From contig PBKJ01000011.1 of NCBI GenBank assembly GCA_002722135.1, forward strand, positions 37,309 through 101,308: 64,000 bases of DNA. The letters run 5' to 3'. The notes beneath the pieces were generated by a model, which saw only the letters and a program-made list of their open reading frames with translations, made no database searches and had not been told where the DNA came from. Of this stretch, positions 9,947 to 19,465 are shown one piece after another (position 1 is the stretch's first letter; each line of letters begins with the position of its first letter). Made by a program: the position numbers and the translations under genes. The stretch is from Methanobacteriota archaeon. GTDB taxonomy: Archaea; Thermoplasmatota; Poseidoniia; Poseidoniales; Poseidoniaceae.

Positions 9947-12900
9947 ATGGTGGATACCATGTCTGGACGCCGACCCCTGAGCAGCATTTCACTCGTCACC
10001 CTCCTTCTCATGTCCCTCATGGTGGGCATGGTGACGGTCCCGACCGTTTCTGCCAACAACGAGACCAAGAACGGCGTTGTGGCTGGAACGGAAACATGGT
10101 CCGGCACGCACACCTTGACCGGTGACGTCGAGGTCGCGGAAGGTGCCAAGCTGATCATCAACGCCGGCACGACCGTGAACGTGCCTGCTGGTGTGTTCAT
10201 CAACGTCAAAGGCGCCATCTGCGCGGGTGATGCGGCGTGCGGTGCAACCCAAGGGAGCCAGAGCTCTCCGGTGCGATTCTTGTGGGGTACGCCCTCCAAC
10301 TGGTCCCAGGAAGGCCGCTGCTATTTCCCGAACTCCCAAGTGCCCTTGTACAACACGGACGCCGCCTGTGGCGGTGGCGTGATCGTCCGCGACACCATTG
10401 ACGAGGCGATCACCAGCTTCAACTTCGTCCACTTCGAGAAGGCCTATGGGTTCCCAATCTACTCTGCGAACGCACAGAAGTACCTCTTTGGAGCGCTCAT
10501 CTTTGACGGTTCGAACGTGAACGCAAACGGCCTCTCGTTCTCCGACATCAACACGAGCAACGTCATCGCCGTCAACGCGGCCTCACCCATCATCACAGAC
10601 TCCGAGTTCTCCTTGGGCATCGACGAACAATCCTACAAGGCTGCGGCCATCCAAGCGTATGGTGCAGGTCTTGGCATCCTTTCGACCATGGAAGTGCGCA
10701 GCTCTTCGTTCACCGGTGACACGGAGGCCCAGTGCGGGAACCAGGGCGGCGGCTTTTCGATGATTTACACCGAGGATTCCTACATCCGACTGGACAACCT
10801 GGACATTGCCGACAACGCCTACGGTGTCTTCATGCGGGGCACCTCGGGATGGATGACGAACTCCACCGTTGAGACCCTCTGCAACGCCATCGACACCAAC
10901 TCGTTCAAGCAGACCGGTGACATTGAGCACACCCTGTACATCGACAACAACGTCATCACGACCGGTGAGGGTGCCGGCATCACCGCCTACGACGGTGCGC
11001 GCGTCTCAGCGACGGGCAACACCATCTCAGGTGCCAGCAGCGGTTCCGGCTTTGGCATCCGTTCGTCCATCGTTGAGATCTACAACAACGACATCGGTCC
11101 AATCGAGGGATACAACGGCTTGTGGATTTACGGTTCATCCGACGTCATCGCAGAGAACAACACCATCCACGACACCACCTTCGAACCTGTGGTGCTTGGC
11201 GAGTACCACTACAAGGACCAAGGCTGGAGCGTCCCCGCCCCAAGCGCCAACCGGATGTATTTCGCAAACAACATCATCGAGAACAACTCCGGGACCTGCA
11301 ACTCCAACTACATGTACGGGGGAGACTTTGCTTGCCCCGCCATTCACGTGTTCATGGCCAGCGCCACCATCGAAAACAACCGCGTCGCCAACAACATGGG
11401 CGATGCCCTGCGCGTGAACGGTGGCATCGTCAACGTCCAAGACAACGACATGGAAACCGGGGACTTCGCGGTCCGCATCTTCCAGTTCGACGACAATTAC
11501 GGCAACAAGTACGGGTCGATTGGGTACTTCTCAGGCAACACGTGGAACAACGCGACGCAGGTCTACAACGTCACCGAGTCTCGGATCACGGTGCAGTCTG
11601 AGTACATCCCCGACGTGGCGTCGGGCTACCCCGTCATGCTGGCCTGGGAGGGTGCAGAGTGCCCCTACGTGACCGACGAGTGCCTGCAACTGCCCGTGTC
11701 GGCTGAATTGCCCCCACGCGACATGCCCTTGGCCATCGAGCTGGTGTCCAACTCCACGGTGTTCTCGTACGCCGATCTCCAGAACTTCGACACGTCGAAG
11801 ATCTTCGTTCAGAACCAAAACTCCGAGTGGGGCACGCAGGTTCGACAAGGTGAATTGGTCCGGTACCAGGTCAAGGCAGCAGGTTCGAACGTGGCCGACG
11901 CCACCGTGGTCATCCGCGATTCTGTGGGCCTGCCCCTCTACGAACTGGAAACCGATGCCTTCGGCTTCACCGACTTTGTCTCGCTGCCCAGCGATTTCCT
12001 CATCGATCGCAACTGGAACCACGTCGTCGGTGACACGGCCGTTGACGTCCCCGGGACGCCAGAAGTCGAAGCCATCGACGAAAACTCCTGTGCGGACGGC
12101 TACGACAACGACGGCGATACGAAGGTCGACACGGCAGACGAGGATTGTGCCAACGGCCGTGAACAGGCCTTCTACACGGTCGAGGCCTACAAGTTCGGCA
12201 AGGGCGAGAAGACCTTCTCGTTCACGTTGACCGGCGGGATTGACGACATCATCAACCTCGACAACTTGCGGCCGAGCGTCGTGGTGGACCAACTTGACGG
12301 TTCGTCGTTTGCCACCACGGTCACCTTGACGGGAGCCGCATGGGACGGCATCGCCGGAAGCGGCAGTCCCGGCGAATACGCACTGGATCAAATCGCCTAC
12401 GAGAAGCAATTCGGCATCGTGAAGCGCGTCGAGGTTCAGCCGCCCGGCAGCCAATCCTGGTATTCCGCAACCGACACTTCTGGGGCGAACGGCGAAATCA
12501 CCCGCGACAACCACCCGTTCAAGACCTGGTCCTTCGAATGGGACCTCTCCGGTCACCCCGAGGGTGAGAGCGACGTGACCTTCCGCGTTCGCGCCTTTGA
12601 CGGGCTGGACACTTCCCCGCAAGAGACCCGGAAGTACAAGCTCAACCTCGTGCCTCCAACCCTCATCCTCAACGAACCGCTGGACGGTTCCACCCATAGG
12701 AACGGCAAGGTGCTCTTCACCGGAACCGCCTCCGACCCTTACGTGGGCGTTCAGGGTTCGGACATCCAGCAGATCTGGTTCAACATCACCGGTCCCAACG
12801 ATTACTTCTCGCACCTCTACACCCAGGGCCAGACCGCTTGGGAATACCAGTGGAACTTCGAAGACCTGCCCAGCGGTGAGTACACCTTCGAGGTCTGGGC

Positions 12901-14287
12901 CGCGGATTCCGACTTCTGCATCGACTGGCCTGACGGCTGCAACGTGGAGCGTCGCACCCTCATCATCGAGAACGACAACACACCACCCTTCGTGACCGTC
13001 GACGCCTACACGGCCGATGGTGAGTTGGTGATCGACGGCGGCATCCTCCGCGCCAGCGAGGACTCCTACCTCCAAGGTGGTGCGTTGGACAACGACGGCC
13101 AGGTGACCCGTGTTGAAGTGCAAGTCCTGGACCTTGCGTCAAGCATCCTGATGTCCGATGAGGAACTCATCGTCACGCAATTCCTTTCCAACGGCGCATG
13201 GCAGGTGACGTGGGACACTTCGGACTACATCCACGACCAGCAGTACGAGATCATCGTGCGTGCCTACGACGGCGAGGATTACTCCGATGAAGTGCGCCGG
13301 CGCATCCGGATCGATAACCCGGTGGACCGCGAAAACAACGCACCGACCTTCAACGGGCTCGAATGGCCGCAGACGTTGACCATCTTCTGCGACAAGAACT
13401 CGAACAGCATCGACCGCTGTGGCGCCGGCGAGAGCATCGACCTTGCGGCGTTCTTCAGTGACGCGGACGTGGATTCGACCTTCCTCATCTACGACGTCTT
13501 TGACGACCCTGCCACCTTCGAGGACGACGACTACCCTGCGTACATCACCATCAACTCGCGTGGTGTGGCCACCTACAATCCGATGGACGGCATGGCTCAA
13601 ACCACGACCGAAATCAGCGAATGGTCGCTCGAACAAGTGATGTTTGAGGCCCAGGACGAATACGGCTCTGTGGCCTATTCCTTCCGCGTGAACTTCCTCG
13701 TCCGTGCCGTCGAGTTCGACGTGCAGAAGATCAGCAACGAAGAATACCTCGACACCGACGTGCCCGCGACCTTCTCAGGAACCGGTCTTCCCGGATCGAC
13801 GGTTTCGGTGCGCACTGAAGCCGGTGGTATCCGCTTGAACTCCACGCGCGTGCTCTCGGACGGCACGTGGACCATGGACGTCACGTTGACGCAGCTCAAC
13901 AGCGACCAGGCCACGCAGATTTACTTCGAAATGGACGGTCAAGACAGCAGCTCGCAGTACACCATCACGCCCGCTTCCGCGGCTCAAGGCGGTCTCTCGA
14001 TGATCTGGATCATCGTGGGTGCCCTGTTGGCCGTGGTGGTCCTCGCTGGTGTCGTCTTGACCTTCTTCGTGGAATACGAGGAGTTCGAGGAAGAAGCCGA
14101 TGCCGCAACGGCACAGGTGGAGGAAGACCCCTACGCGTGGGCCAAGAAGGCGGCGCCTGAGATTCCCGCCCAGCAGGCGGCTCAAGCAGCAGCGCCCGCA
14201 GCGAGTTCCCAACACCCAGGTTGGCTTTGGGATGCGGCAACGAATCAGTGGGTCCCGGACCCCGATTACGTGCCGTCCACCGAGTGA
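9947..14287 (+). CDS. Large cell-surface protein: beta-helix, Ig-like domains, C-terminal anchor
   Basis: A 1446-aa secreted, membrane-anchored protein. It has an N-terminal signal peptide (basic SGRRP, hydrophobic LVTLLLMSLMVGM, likely cleavage after VSA). Residues about 50-550 show short repeats such as 'NNVITTGEGAGI' and 'AENNTIHDTT', typical of right-handed parallel beta-helix proteins. A possible calcium-binding stretch (DGYDNDGDTKVDTADEDC) lies near 720. Residues about 760-1350 look like Ig/cadherin-type beta-sandwiches. A membrane helix (MIWIIVGALLAVVVLAGVVL) is followed by an acidic then Pro/Ala-rich cytoplasmic tail ending in a Trp-rich motif (GWLWDAATNQWVPD). A carbohydrate-binding or adhesin role is possible but not shown. 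No catalytic motif recognised. Confidence 0.85.
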   Translation: MVDTMSGRRPLSSISLVTLLLMSLMVGMVTVPTVSANNETKNGVVAGTETWSGTHTLTGDVEVAEGAKLIINAGTTVNVPAGVFINVKGAICAGDAACGATQGSQSSPVRFLWGTPSNWSQEGRCYFPNSQVPLYNTDAACGGGVIVRDTIDEAITSFNFVHFEKAYGFPIYSANAQKYLFGALIFDGSNVNANGLSFSDINTSNVIAVNAASPIITDSEFSLGIDEQSYKAAAIQAYGAGLGILSTMEVRSSSFTGDTEAQCGNQGGGFSMIYTEDSYIRLDNLDIADNAYGVFMRGTSGWMTNSTVETLCNAIDTNSFKQTGDIEHTLYIDNNVITTGEGAGITAYDGARVSATGNTISGASSGSGFGIRSSIVEIYNNDIGPIEGYNGLWIYGSSDVIAENNTIHDTTFEPVVLGEYHYKDQGWSVPAPSANRMYFANNIIENNSGTCNSNYMYGGDFACPAIHVFMASATIENNRVANNMGDALRVNGGIVNVQDNDMETGDFAVRIFQFDDNYGNKYGSIGYFSGNTWNNATQVYNVTESRITVQSEYIPDVASGYPVMLAWEGAECPYVTDECLQLPVSAELPPRDMPLAIELVSNSTVFSYADLQNFDTSKIFVQNQNSEWGTQVRQGELVRYQVKAAGSNVADATVVIRDSVGLPLYELETDAFGFTDFVSLPSDFLIDRNWNHVVGDTAVDVPGTPEVEAIDENSCADGYDNDGDTKVDTADEDCANGREQAFYTVEAYKFGKGEKTFSFTLTGGIDDIINLDNLRPSVVVDQLDGSSFATTVTLTGAAWDGIAGSGSPGEYALDQIAYEKQFGIVKRVEVQPPGSQSWYSATDTSGANGEITRDNHPFKTWSFEWDLSGHPEGESDVTFRVRAFDGLDTSPQETRKYKLNLVPPTLILNEPLDGSTHRNGKVLFTGTASDPYVGVQGSDIQQIWFNITGPNDYFSHLYTQGQTAWEYQWNFEDLPSGEYTFEVWAADSDFCIDWPDGCNVERRTLIIENDNTPPFVTVDAYTADGELVIDGGILRASEDSYLQGGALDNDGQVTRVEVQVLDLASSILMSDEELIVTQFLSNGAWQVTWDTSDYIHDQQYEIIVRAYDGEDYSDEVRRRIRIDNPVDRENNAPTFNGLEWPQTLTIFCDKNSNSIDRCGAGESIDLAAFFSDADVDSTFLIYDVFDDPATFEDDDYPAYITINSRGVATYNPMDGMAQTTTEISEWSLEQVMFEAQDEYGSVAYSFRVNFLVRAVEFDVQKISNEEYLDTDVPATFSGTGLPGSTVSVRTEAGGIRLNSTRVLSDGTWTMDVTLTQLNSDQATQIYFEMDGQDSSSQYTITPASAAQGGLSMIWIIVGALLAVVVLAGVVLTFFVEYEEFEEEADAATAQVEEDPYAWAKKAAPEIPAQQAAQAAAPAASSQHPGWLWDAATNQWVPDPDYVPSTE

Positions 14288-14296
14288 GGGCGAACC

Positions 14297-16825
14297 TTGA
14301 GCGGCAATCCGAAGCCGGGGGTGCAGGAGCGCATCCTGCTCCACCTGAGGGACTACGTGGACTACAAGTCGAGCGTTGAAGTGCCCTTCGCGCTGTCGCA
14401 AATGGGCATCGCCAACGCCGTGGCCATCGCTCGGTCAAACGTTCCTCGTGCCATCGCTTCGCTCAAGGATTCTGGGCTGCTGGTCGAGCGGCAGGCGCAC
14501 GTGTCCGGCGTGGCCAGAAAGCGCAAGGCGTACTTTCTGACCGATGGTGGCATCACCACCGCCGAGGAGACGTGGCAGCGTCTGCGTGAACACCCCGTGC
14601 ATTGCCTCCTCGAGGACGGCTCATCGAAGCGCAGCGACCTCGGATCTGTGCACGAAGTGCTCCCCTTCCCCATGCGTCCGGTGGACGTCATCCGCTACAT
14701 GGACGACAACGGGGTGTTGGACGTCCGCGGACTCTCGCCGGATCTGGTGGACCGCGACCTCTCCAAGCACGTGGAAAAGCAGTTGGTCACGTCGTTGGCT
14801 GACCTTCCGCGCGTCAGGAAATTCTACGGTCGCGAGCGCGAACTGGATCACATCGTCAGCCTGCTTGATGCACGGGCCACGACCCTCCTTGTTCCCGGGA
14901 TTGCCGGAATCGGCAAGACCACCGTGGCTGGGAAGTTGGTCGAGCGCTTCACACATCGTCGGAACATCCTCTACCACCGTTGTCAGGACTGGGAAAGCGC
15001 GCGTGCCTGCTTGGAATCCGTGGCCGAGTGGTTGGCGAACATGGGGGATGCCTCGTTCTCCGATTACCTTGCTGCGACCCCGGTGCCGCAGCCTTCCGAC
15101 GCTGCCCGGCTCATTGCTGATGCCCTCTCAGGTACACCGTCGTTGCTGATCATGGACGACTACCACAAGGTCTCCGACGCGGTGCTCCACCAAACCGTCC
15201 AAGCATTGGCCCTCAACCTCATCGAAGCGGAAGATTTGGTCGGTTTGGTGCTGTTCTCTCGTTCCTTCAAACCCGTCGTGGCTGCGAAGGACGCAGAAGG
15301 AAGGATTTCCAGTTTCGTGTTGCCGCTTGACGGGCTTGATCCCGATGCCACGCGACAGCTGCTCAGCAGTTTCGAGGACCTCTCTGATGAACAGTGGCTC
15401 CACATCCACGGCTTGTCACGAGGGCATCCGTTGGTGCTTGAATTGATCAACCGCGGGGCATCAGCGGGCGCATACCACGAGTCGCTTGAGGCCTATGTGT
15501 CGGTGGAGATTTTCTCCAAGCTTAGCGCGGAGGAAAAGCGCGTTCTCTCCGCCTTGTCCGTGTTTAGGGAATCCGTGTCGCTTGACGCCCTCGGTCAGCA
15601 GGACCTTGATCTCGACGTGCTTGACTCTCTGGTCGATCAGGGCCTGGCTCGGCAGGCGGACAGCAACACGTTTGACGTGCACGATCTCATCCGCGAATTC
15701 CTTCTGCGAAGCCTCGACGAGCAGCAGCGTCAGGACCTTCACCGTCGCTGCATCGCGTGGTACGCCGAGCACCACGCCACCGCCGAACAACTCGTGGAGT
15801 ACATTCACCACCTCATCGCGTGCGATGAAATCGAGGATGCGGTCAACTTGTTGACCAACGAGGGTCGTGGGTTGGTCAGCAAGGGGCACATGGAAGTCCT
15901 CACTCTGCTCGAACGCGTTCCCTTCGAGAACCTCGCAGACTCGGATGGCGCAAGGTTGCACCAACTCTCTGGCGAAGTCTTGGCGCTCCAAGGACGGCTC
16001 GAGGATGCGCATCTTGCGCTGGCCTCCGCGCTGGAGGGTGCACTCAACGCCAAGGACAGGCGCACGGCATCGGAAGTCCGCTCCACCTTGGCGGACGTCG
16101 CGCTGAAGCAAGGTCGCCCGGACGAGGCCCTCGATCTCCACAGAGAGGCGCTCGAGGGTTTCATTGCCATGGAAGACGAGCAAGGCGCCACCCGGACCTA
16201 CAACAACATGGGCTACCTCTTGCGCAGGAAAAACGACCAGAAGGCAGCACTCGAAGCGTATGCACAGGTCGAGACCATCCTCTCAACCACGTCATCTCCC
16301 GACGAATTGGTTGGCTCACGCATCAGTCTGGCTCGGGCCTTTCTCGATCTTGGTGAAGTTGACCGAGCGCGTGATCACGCCATCACTGCGTTTGAGCGCA
16401 CGGACGGTGGCGAGGAGCGCATGCTCCACGCTCGCGCCCAGGCGGTTCTCGGCCGCTACTATGCCAAGATGAAGGACACCGAACTGGCCTTGCACCATTA
16501 CTCGAGCGCCGTCGAAGCGCTTGCACAAGGCGGCGATGTTCTGGCGACCGTGGAAATCAGCATCCTCCTTGGAGAAGTGCACGAAGACGGTGGGCGCGTC
16601 GAGGAGGCCACCGAGCAGTACCGCCAAGCCCTCGTCATTGCAGAGGCGAACGACCTTCGCATGCAAATCGGCGAGTTGTTGTCCAAATTGGGAGGCGTGA
16701 CCCCGGACAAGCAGCGACGGATGGAATACCTCCAACGTGCGCTGACGGTCTTCCGCGAATTGGGTGCGAAATCACGGATGCGCGACGTGCAAGCACAAGT
16801 TCACGCCGCGGTCATGAACCGTTGA
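14297..16825 (+). CDS. STAND-type regulator: winged HTH, NB-ARC-like NTPase, TPR repeats
   Basis: An 842-aa cytoplasmic signalling ATPase. Residues about 8-100 form a winged-helix DNA-binding domain (AIARSNVPRAIASLKDSGLL, then a KRKAYFLTD wing). The NTPase domain has Walker A GIAGIGKTTVAGKL near 201 and a Walker B-like PSLLIMDDYHKV near 280. The rest (about 540-840) is helical with TPR-like repeats (TYNNMGYLLRRKNDQKAALEAY). This matches MalT/LuxR-like STAND regulators, in which the TPR part senses a ligand or partner and ATP binding switches DNA binding. It starts at TTG, 9 bp after the beta-helix surface gene, so it is probably co-transcribed; it may control surface or pilin genes (inference). 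It converges on the pilin operon with a 14-bp 3' overlap. Confidence 0.82.
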   Translation: MSGNPKPGVQERILLHLRDYVDYKSSVEVPFALSQMGIANAVAIARSNVPRAIASLKDSGLLVERQAHVSGVARKRKAYFLTDGGITTAEETWQRLREHPVHCLLEDGSSKRSDLGSVHEVLPFPMRPVDVIRYMDDNGVLDVRGLSPDLVDRDLSKHVEKQLVTSLADLPRVRKFYGRERELDHIVSLLDARATTLLVPGIAGIGKTTVAGKLVERFTHRRNILYHRCQDWESARACLESVAEWLANMGDASFSDYLAATPVPQPSDAARLIADALSGTPSLLIMDDYHKVSDAVLHQTVQALALNLIEAEDLVGLVLFSRSFKPVVAAKDAEGRISSFVLPLDGLDPDATRQLLSSFEDLSDEQWLHIHGLSRGHPLVLELINRGASAGAYHESLEAYVSVEIFSKLSAEEKRVLSALSVFRESVSLDALGQQDLDLDVLDSLVDQGLARQADSNTFDVHDLIREFLLRSLDEQQRQDLHRRCIAWYAEHHATAEQLVEYIHHLIACDEIEDAVNLLTNEGRGLVSKGHMEVLTLLERVPFENLADSDGARLHQLSGEVLALQGRLEDAHLALASALEGALNAKDRRTASEVRSTLADVALKQGRPDEALDLHREALEGFIAMEDEQGATRTYNNMGYLLRRKNDQKAALEAYAQVETILSTTSSPDELVGSRISLARAFLDLGEVDRARDHAITAFERTDGGEERMLHARAQAVLGRYYAKMKDTELALHHYSSAVEALAQGGDVLATVEISILLGEVHEDGGRVEEATEQYRQALVIAEANDLRMQIGELLSKLGGVTPDKQRRMEYLQRALTVFRELGAKSRMRDVQAQVHAAVMNR

Positions 16826-17294
16826 GCGTGTCCAGCGGTGGAATGAGCGCGATGCGCGTGACCCCTTGGTCGTAGATGACCCAGATGGCTTGAACGCCAG
16901 CAAGCACCACCTCACCTTCGTGGGTGGCGGGTCCAAGACCCGAGAGGTCCACCGCTGAATCAAGGTCGCCACCGGTGTGGTCCAAGCGAAGTTCGTCTTG
17001 GCTCAGCACGAGGGTCATCGTGGTTTCATCCGCCTCTGAGGGCCGCCATTCCACTCGTTCGACGTATCGAAGATCAGCGTCCAATCGCGCTGCATCGTCG
17101 GCCCGCTCCACCGCTTCTGCGACATCGTCGAGGTTGGCTTGGATGGCCGTGGCGTTCCAACGCTCCCGCGTGGCGGTTTCGATTCCGTAGGCCCAGACGC
17201 CGAACATCGAGAGGAGCACCACGCCGAGCAGGAAGGTGAAGACGTACCCCAACTCGGTGGCCGCAGCCCCCTCGTCATGTCGGCTCCGCCTCAC
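16812..17294 (-). CDS. Type IV pilin-like protein (small)
   Basis: A 160-aa pilin-like protein. The N-terminus carries a class III signal: a short basic lead (RRSRHDEG), then AAATELGYVFTFLLGVVLLSMFGVWAYG, a hydrophobic assembly helix with Glu at about +5 after a Gly, as expected for prepilin peptidase cleavage. The remainder is a small soluble domain (ERVEWRPSEADETTMTLVLSQDELRLDH). The ORF-track start at 17372 is wrong: GTG 17294 overlaps the upstream stop as GTGA (4 bp), giving a normal prepilin leader. It is last of the four-gene minus-strand operon and probably a minor pilin or pseudopilin. Confidence 0.75.
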   Translation of the reverse strand: MRRSRHDEGAAATELGYVFTFLLGVVLLSMFGVWAYGIETATRERWNATAIQANLDDVAEAVERADDAARLDADLRYVERVEWRPSEADETTMTLVLSQDELRLDHTGGDLDSAVDLSGLGPATHEGEVVLAGVQAIWVIYDQGVTRIALIPPLDTLNGS

Positions 17295-19465
17295 AGGTTC
17301 ACCTCGCGCATGCTGACGTCCAAATGAGCGATCTGGAGGGAGAACTGAATCGCCTCTCCCCCGGTGTGCCACACGGATTCGGTGGTGCCCATGGCGGGAT
17401 CAGGGACCCAACCGACGTAATCGGTCAGCAGATCCAGCCGTCCGGGGTACACGGTCCAATCTGCGCTGCCTTCGAGCGCATAGGAGCCGACCTCAGCGAC
17501 CGCCCCACCGTAGGGGCCCGTCCAGCCGCGGCGCACTTCAAAGGCTTGAGCTGAGGCCATGACGTCCCTTGATTGCAGGGTCATCGTCAGGTCCACGGCA
17601 CCTGCACCCTGTGGGCTGTTGACGCTTGGGTGCATGGCGGGGATCGTCGCGGCAAACCTCGGACCCGGTCCGCCGCGATCGGTCGGCGCCCGCAGCACAA
17701 GCGGGTCGAATTCCGGATGGTTGGTCATGACCGCTCCTCCAGCGTAGGCCACTTCCATGCCAAGGATGGAGGATTGGAACGCGTATTGGAGCCTGGAAAG
17801 ATGGACGGCATAGACGCTTCCGATGGGGTGGAGTTCGTCACCTTCGACGAGGCCATAGACGCGCATCTCGAGTCCTGAAGGGTGGGCGCCACTGCGCCAA
17901 GCGGCGGCTTGGTCCTGCGGTTCAAAGCCGACGGTTTGGCTCCAAGGCAGGTCAAGCCTGACCCAGCCGCTCGCTTCGATCCCGACAGCAAGGCAGCGCG
18001 CTTCACCGTCGTGCAAACCGATGGCAGCACCGTGCTCACCGACAATTTCCGTCACGCGGATGCCGTCCCCGGTGGCGTTGATCCTGCTCTCAGCGATGGA
18101 CGCGAGGGTGTGCGTGGTGTTGGCCTCGACGTCGAGCGTGGTGTTGGTGTTGTCGACCAGGACGGTGCTCTGGACGCCTGAAAGCACGATGTCATGGTGC
18201 GTGAATGCGCCATCGTTTACGTCGAAGGCGAGTCCGGACGGCCCACCGGTGTCGCTTGCAGGCAACATCCGGACACCGTCCGCGGTCCCGTTCCCCGCCA
18301 CCCATGTCGCGGCGATGCGAGCGTTTGACGAAAGCCAAGCGGGGCCTTGTGCTCCAGTTGGGGGCCAATCGACCTCCACATGGCCTCCTGGTGCGATGGT
18401 CCGTCCATCGCCTCGCCACGTCACGGTGGTCGAGCTTTGCCCGGGGTTGGTCAGGATCAGCTGTCCTTCAGCGTCTGGGGGAAGGAAACTCGTGCTCATC
18501 ATTGGCCCACGGTACGCGTTCAACACCGCTCGCCCGTGACCTTCGAGGTGGCTCATGTGCACCATCATGTCTGCTGGGGCACTGCTCGTCACGTGCAACA
18601 AGGCGGCGGAACTGAGGTTCACGTCGAAGCTTGCGCCGTGCGCCACTTGGGCTTGCGCCGTGTCGTCCATGATCACGCGACCCTGCTGGTCGGTCACGGT
18701 CCAGTCGACCATCGCTCGGTCAGCCGAAGTCATGTGCACCTGATGAACGCCGCTGGGGAGTGGCACGGTCCAAGCGCGCCCTGTGCCATCGATTGGGTCC
18801 TCATCGCTGGGTGGGACCAGCACGGCACCGCCGTCGCCACGGAGGTACACCACGGTTAACGCGGCTTCAGCGGTCAGGCCAGCGGGTGCAGGGTCGAGGC
18901 GCACCACGTCTCCCGCGCGCAAGGCAAGGTCTTCGCCGCCATCGGCAGGGCTGACCTTCACCGGTCCCAAGGTTTCCGCCACGCCAGGCGTGACGCTGAG
19001 CACCATGGATTCGGCCCACGAAGGTGTGGTGTAATGGAGGGGCCGATCCGCGCCAAGCCGCAGGTCGTCAAGGCACACTGCGGTCGTTTCTGACTCGGGA
19101 TGGCGGACGTCGAATTCCCCATCGAAGTCGAGCAAGCCTCGCGAACGCAGGGTGTGGGATTCGGCCCAAGTGGCGGCATACCACATGCCACTCGCGGTTT
19201 CGTCCCATCGCAGTTCTCCGTCAATGGGCCGGATTTCGACGTGCGCAACATCGCCGGGCATGCCCGTCTCGGACAAGGCATCGGCCCGCTGGGCCAGGAG
19301 CCCCATTTGCGAGGCCATGTCGTTGCGTTCTATCGAGCCCTGCATCTCCATGATGACCGGCATCATGGAGGCCATCATCATCCCGATGATGGTGACCACG
19401 CCACCAAAGAGGAGCACGGTCGCGACGGTCGAGGAGACCGCCTCGTCTTCGCGTTGGAGGTTCAT
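17291..19465 (-). CDS. Large pilin-like secreted protein
   Basis: A 724-aa protein with an archaeal pilin-type N-terminus: short lead NLQREDE then AVSSTVATVLLFGGVVTIIGMMMASMM, a hydrophobic helix right after an acidic pair. The mature part is far larger than a normal pilin (100-200 aa) and consists of beta-rich sequence with no family I recognise, so it may be a pilus-tip or minor adhesive subunit. The start ATG overlaps the upstream gene's stop as ATGA, and its own stop overlaps the next start as GTGA, so three pilin-like genes are translationally coupled. The Glu of the AVSEV signature is replaced by Ser/Thr, so processing may be atypical. Confidence 0.72.
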   Translation of the reverse strand: MNLQREDEAVSSTVATVLLFGGVVTIIGMMMASMMPVIMEMQGSIERNDMASQMGLLAQRADALSETGMPGDVAHVEIRPIDGELRWDETASGMWYAATWAESHTLRSRGLLDFDGEFDVRHPESETTAVCLDDLRLGADRPLHYTTPSWAESMVLSVTPGVAETLGPVKVSPADGGEDLALRAGDVVRLDPAPAGLTAEAALTVVYLRGDGGAVLVPPSDEDPIDGTGRAWTVPLPSGVHQVHMTSADRAMVDWTVTDQQGRVIMDDTAQAQVAHGASFDVNLSSAALLHVTSSAPADMMVHMSHLEGHGRAVLNAYRGPMMSTSFLPPDAEGQLILTNPGQSSTTVTWRGDGRTIAPGGHVEVDWPPTGAQGPAWLSSNARIAATWVAGNGTADGVRMLPASDTGGPSGLAFDVNDGAFTHHDIVLSGVQSTVLVDNTNTTLDVEANTTHTLASIAESRINATGDGIRVTEIVGEHGAAIGLHDGEARCLAVGIEASGWVRLDLPWSQTVGFEPQDQAAAWRSGAHPSGLEMRVYGLVEGDELHPIGSVYAVHLSRLQYAFQSSILGMEVAYAGGAVMTNHPEFDPLVLRAPTDRGGPGPRFAATIPAMHPSVNSPQGAGAVDLTMTLQSRDVMASAQAFEVRRGWTGPYGGAVAEVGSYALEGSADWTVYPGRLDLLTDYVGWVPDPAMGTTESVWHTGGEAIQFSLQIAHLDVSMREVNL

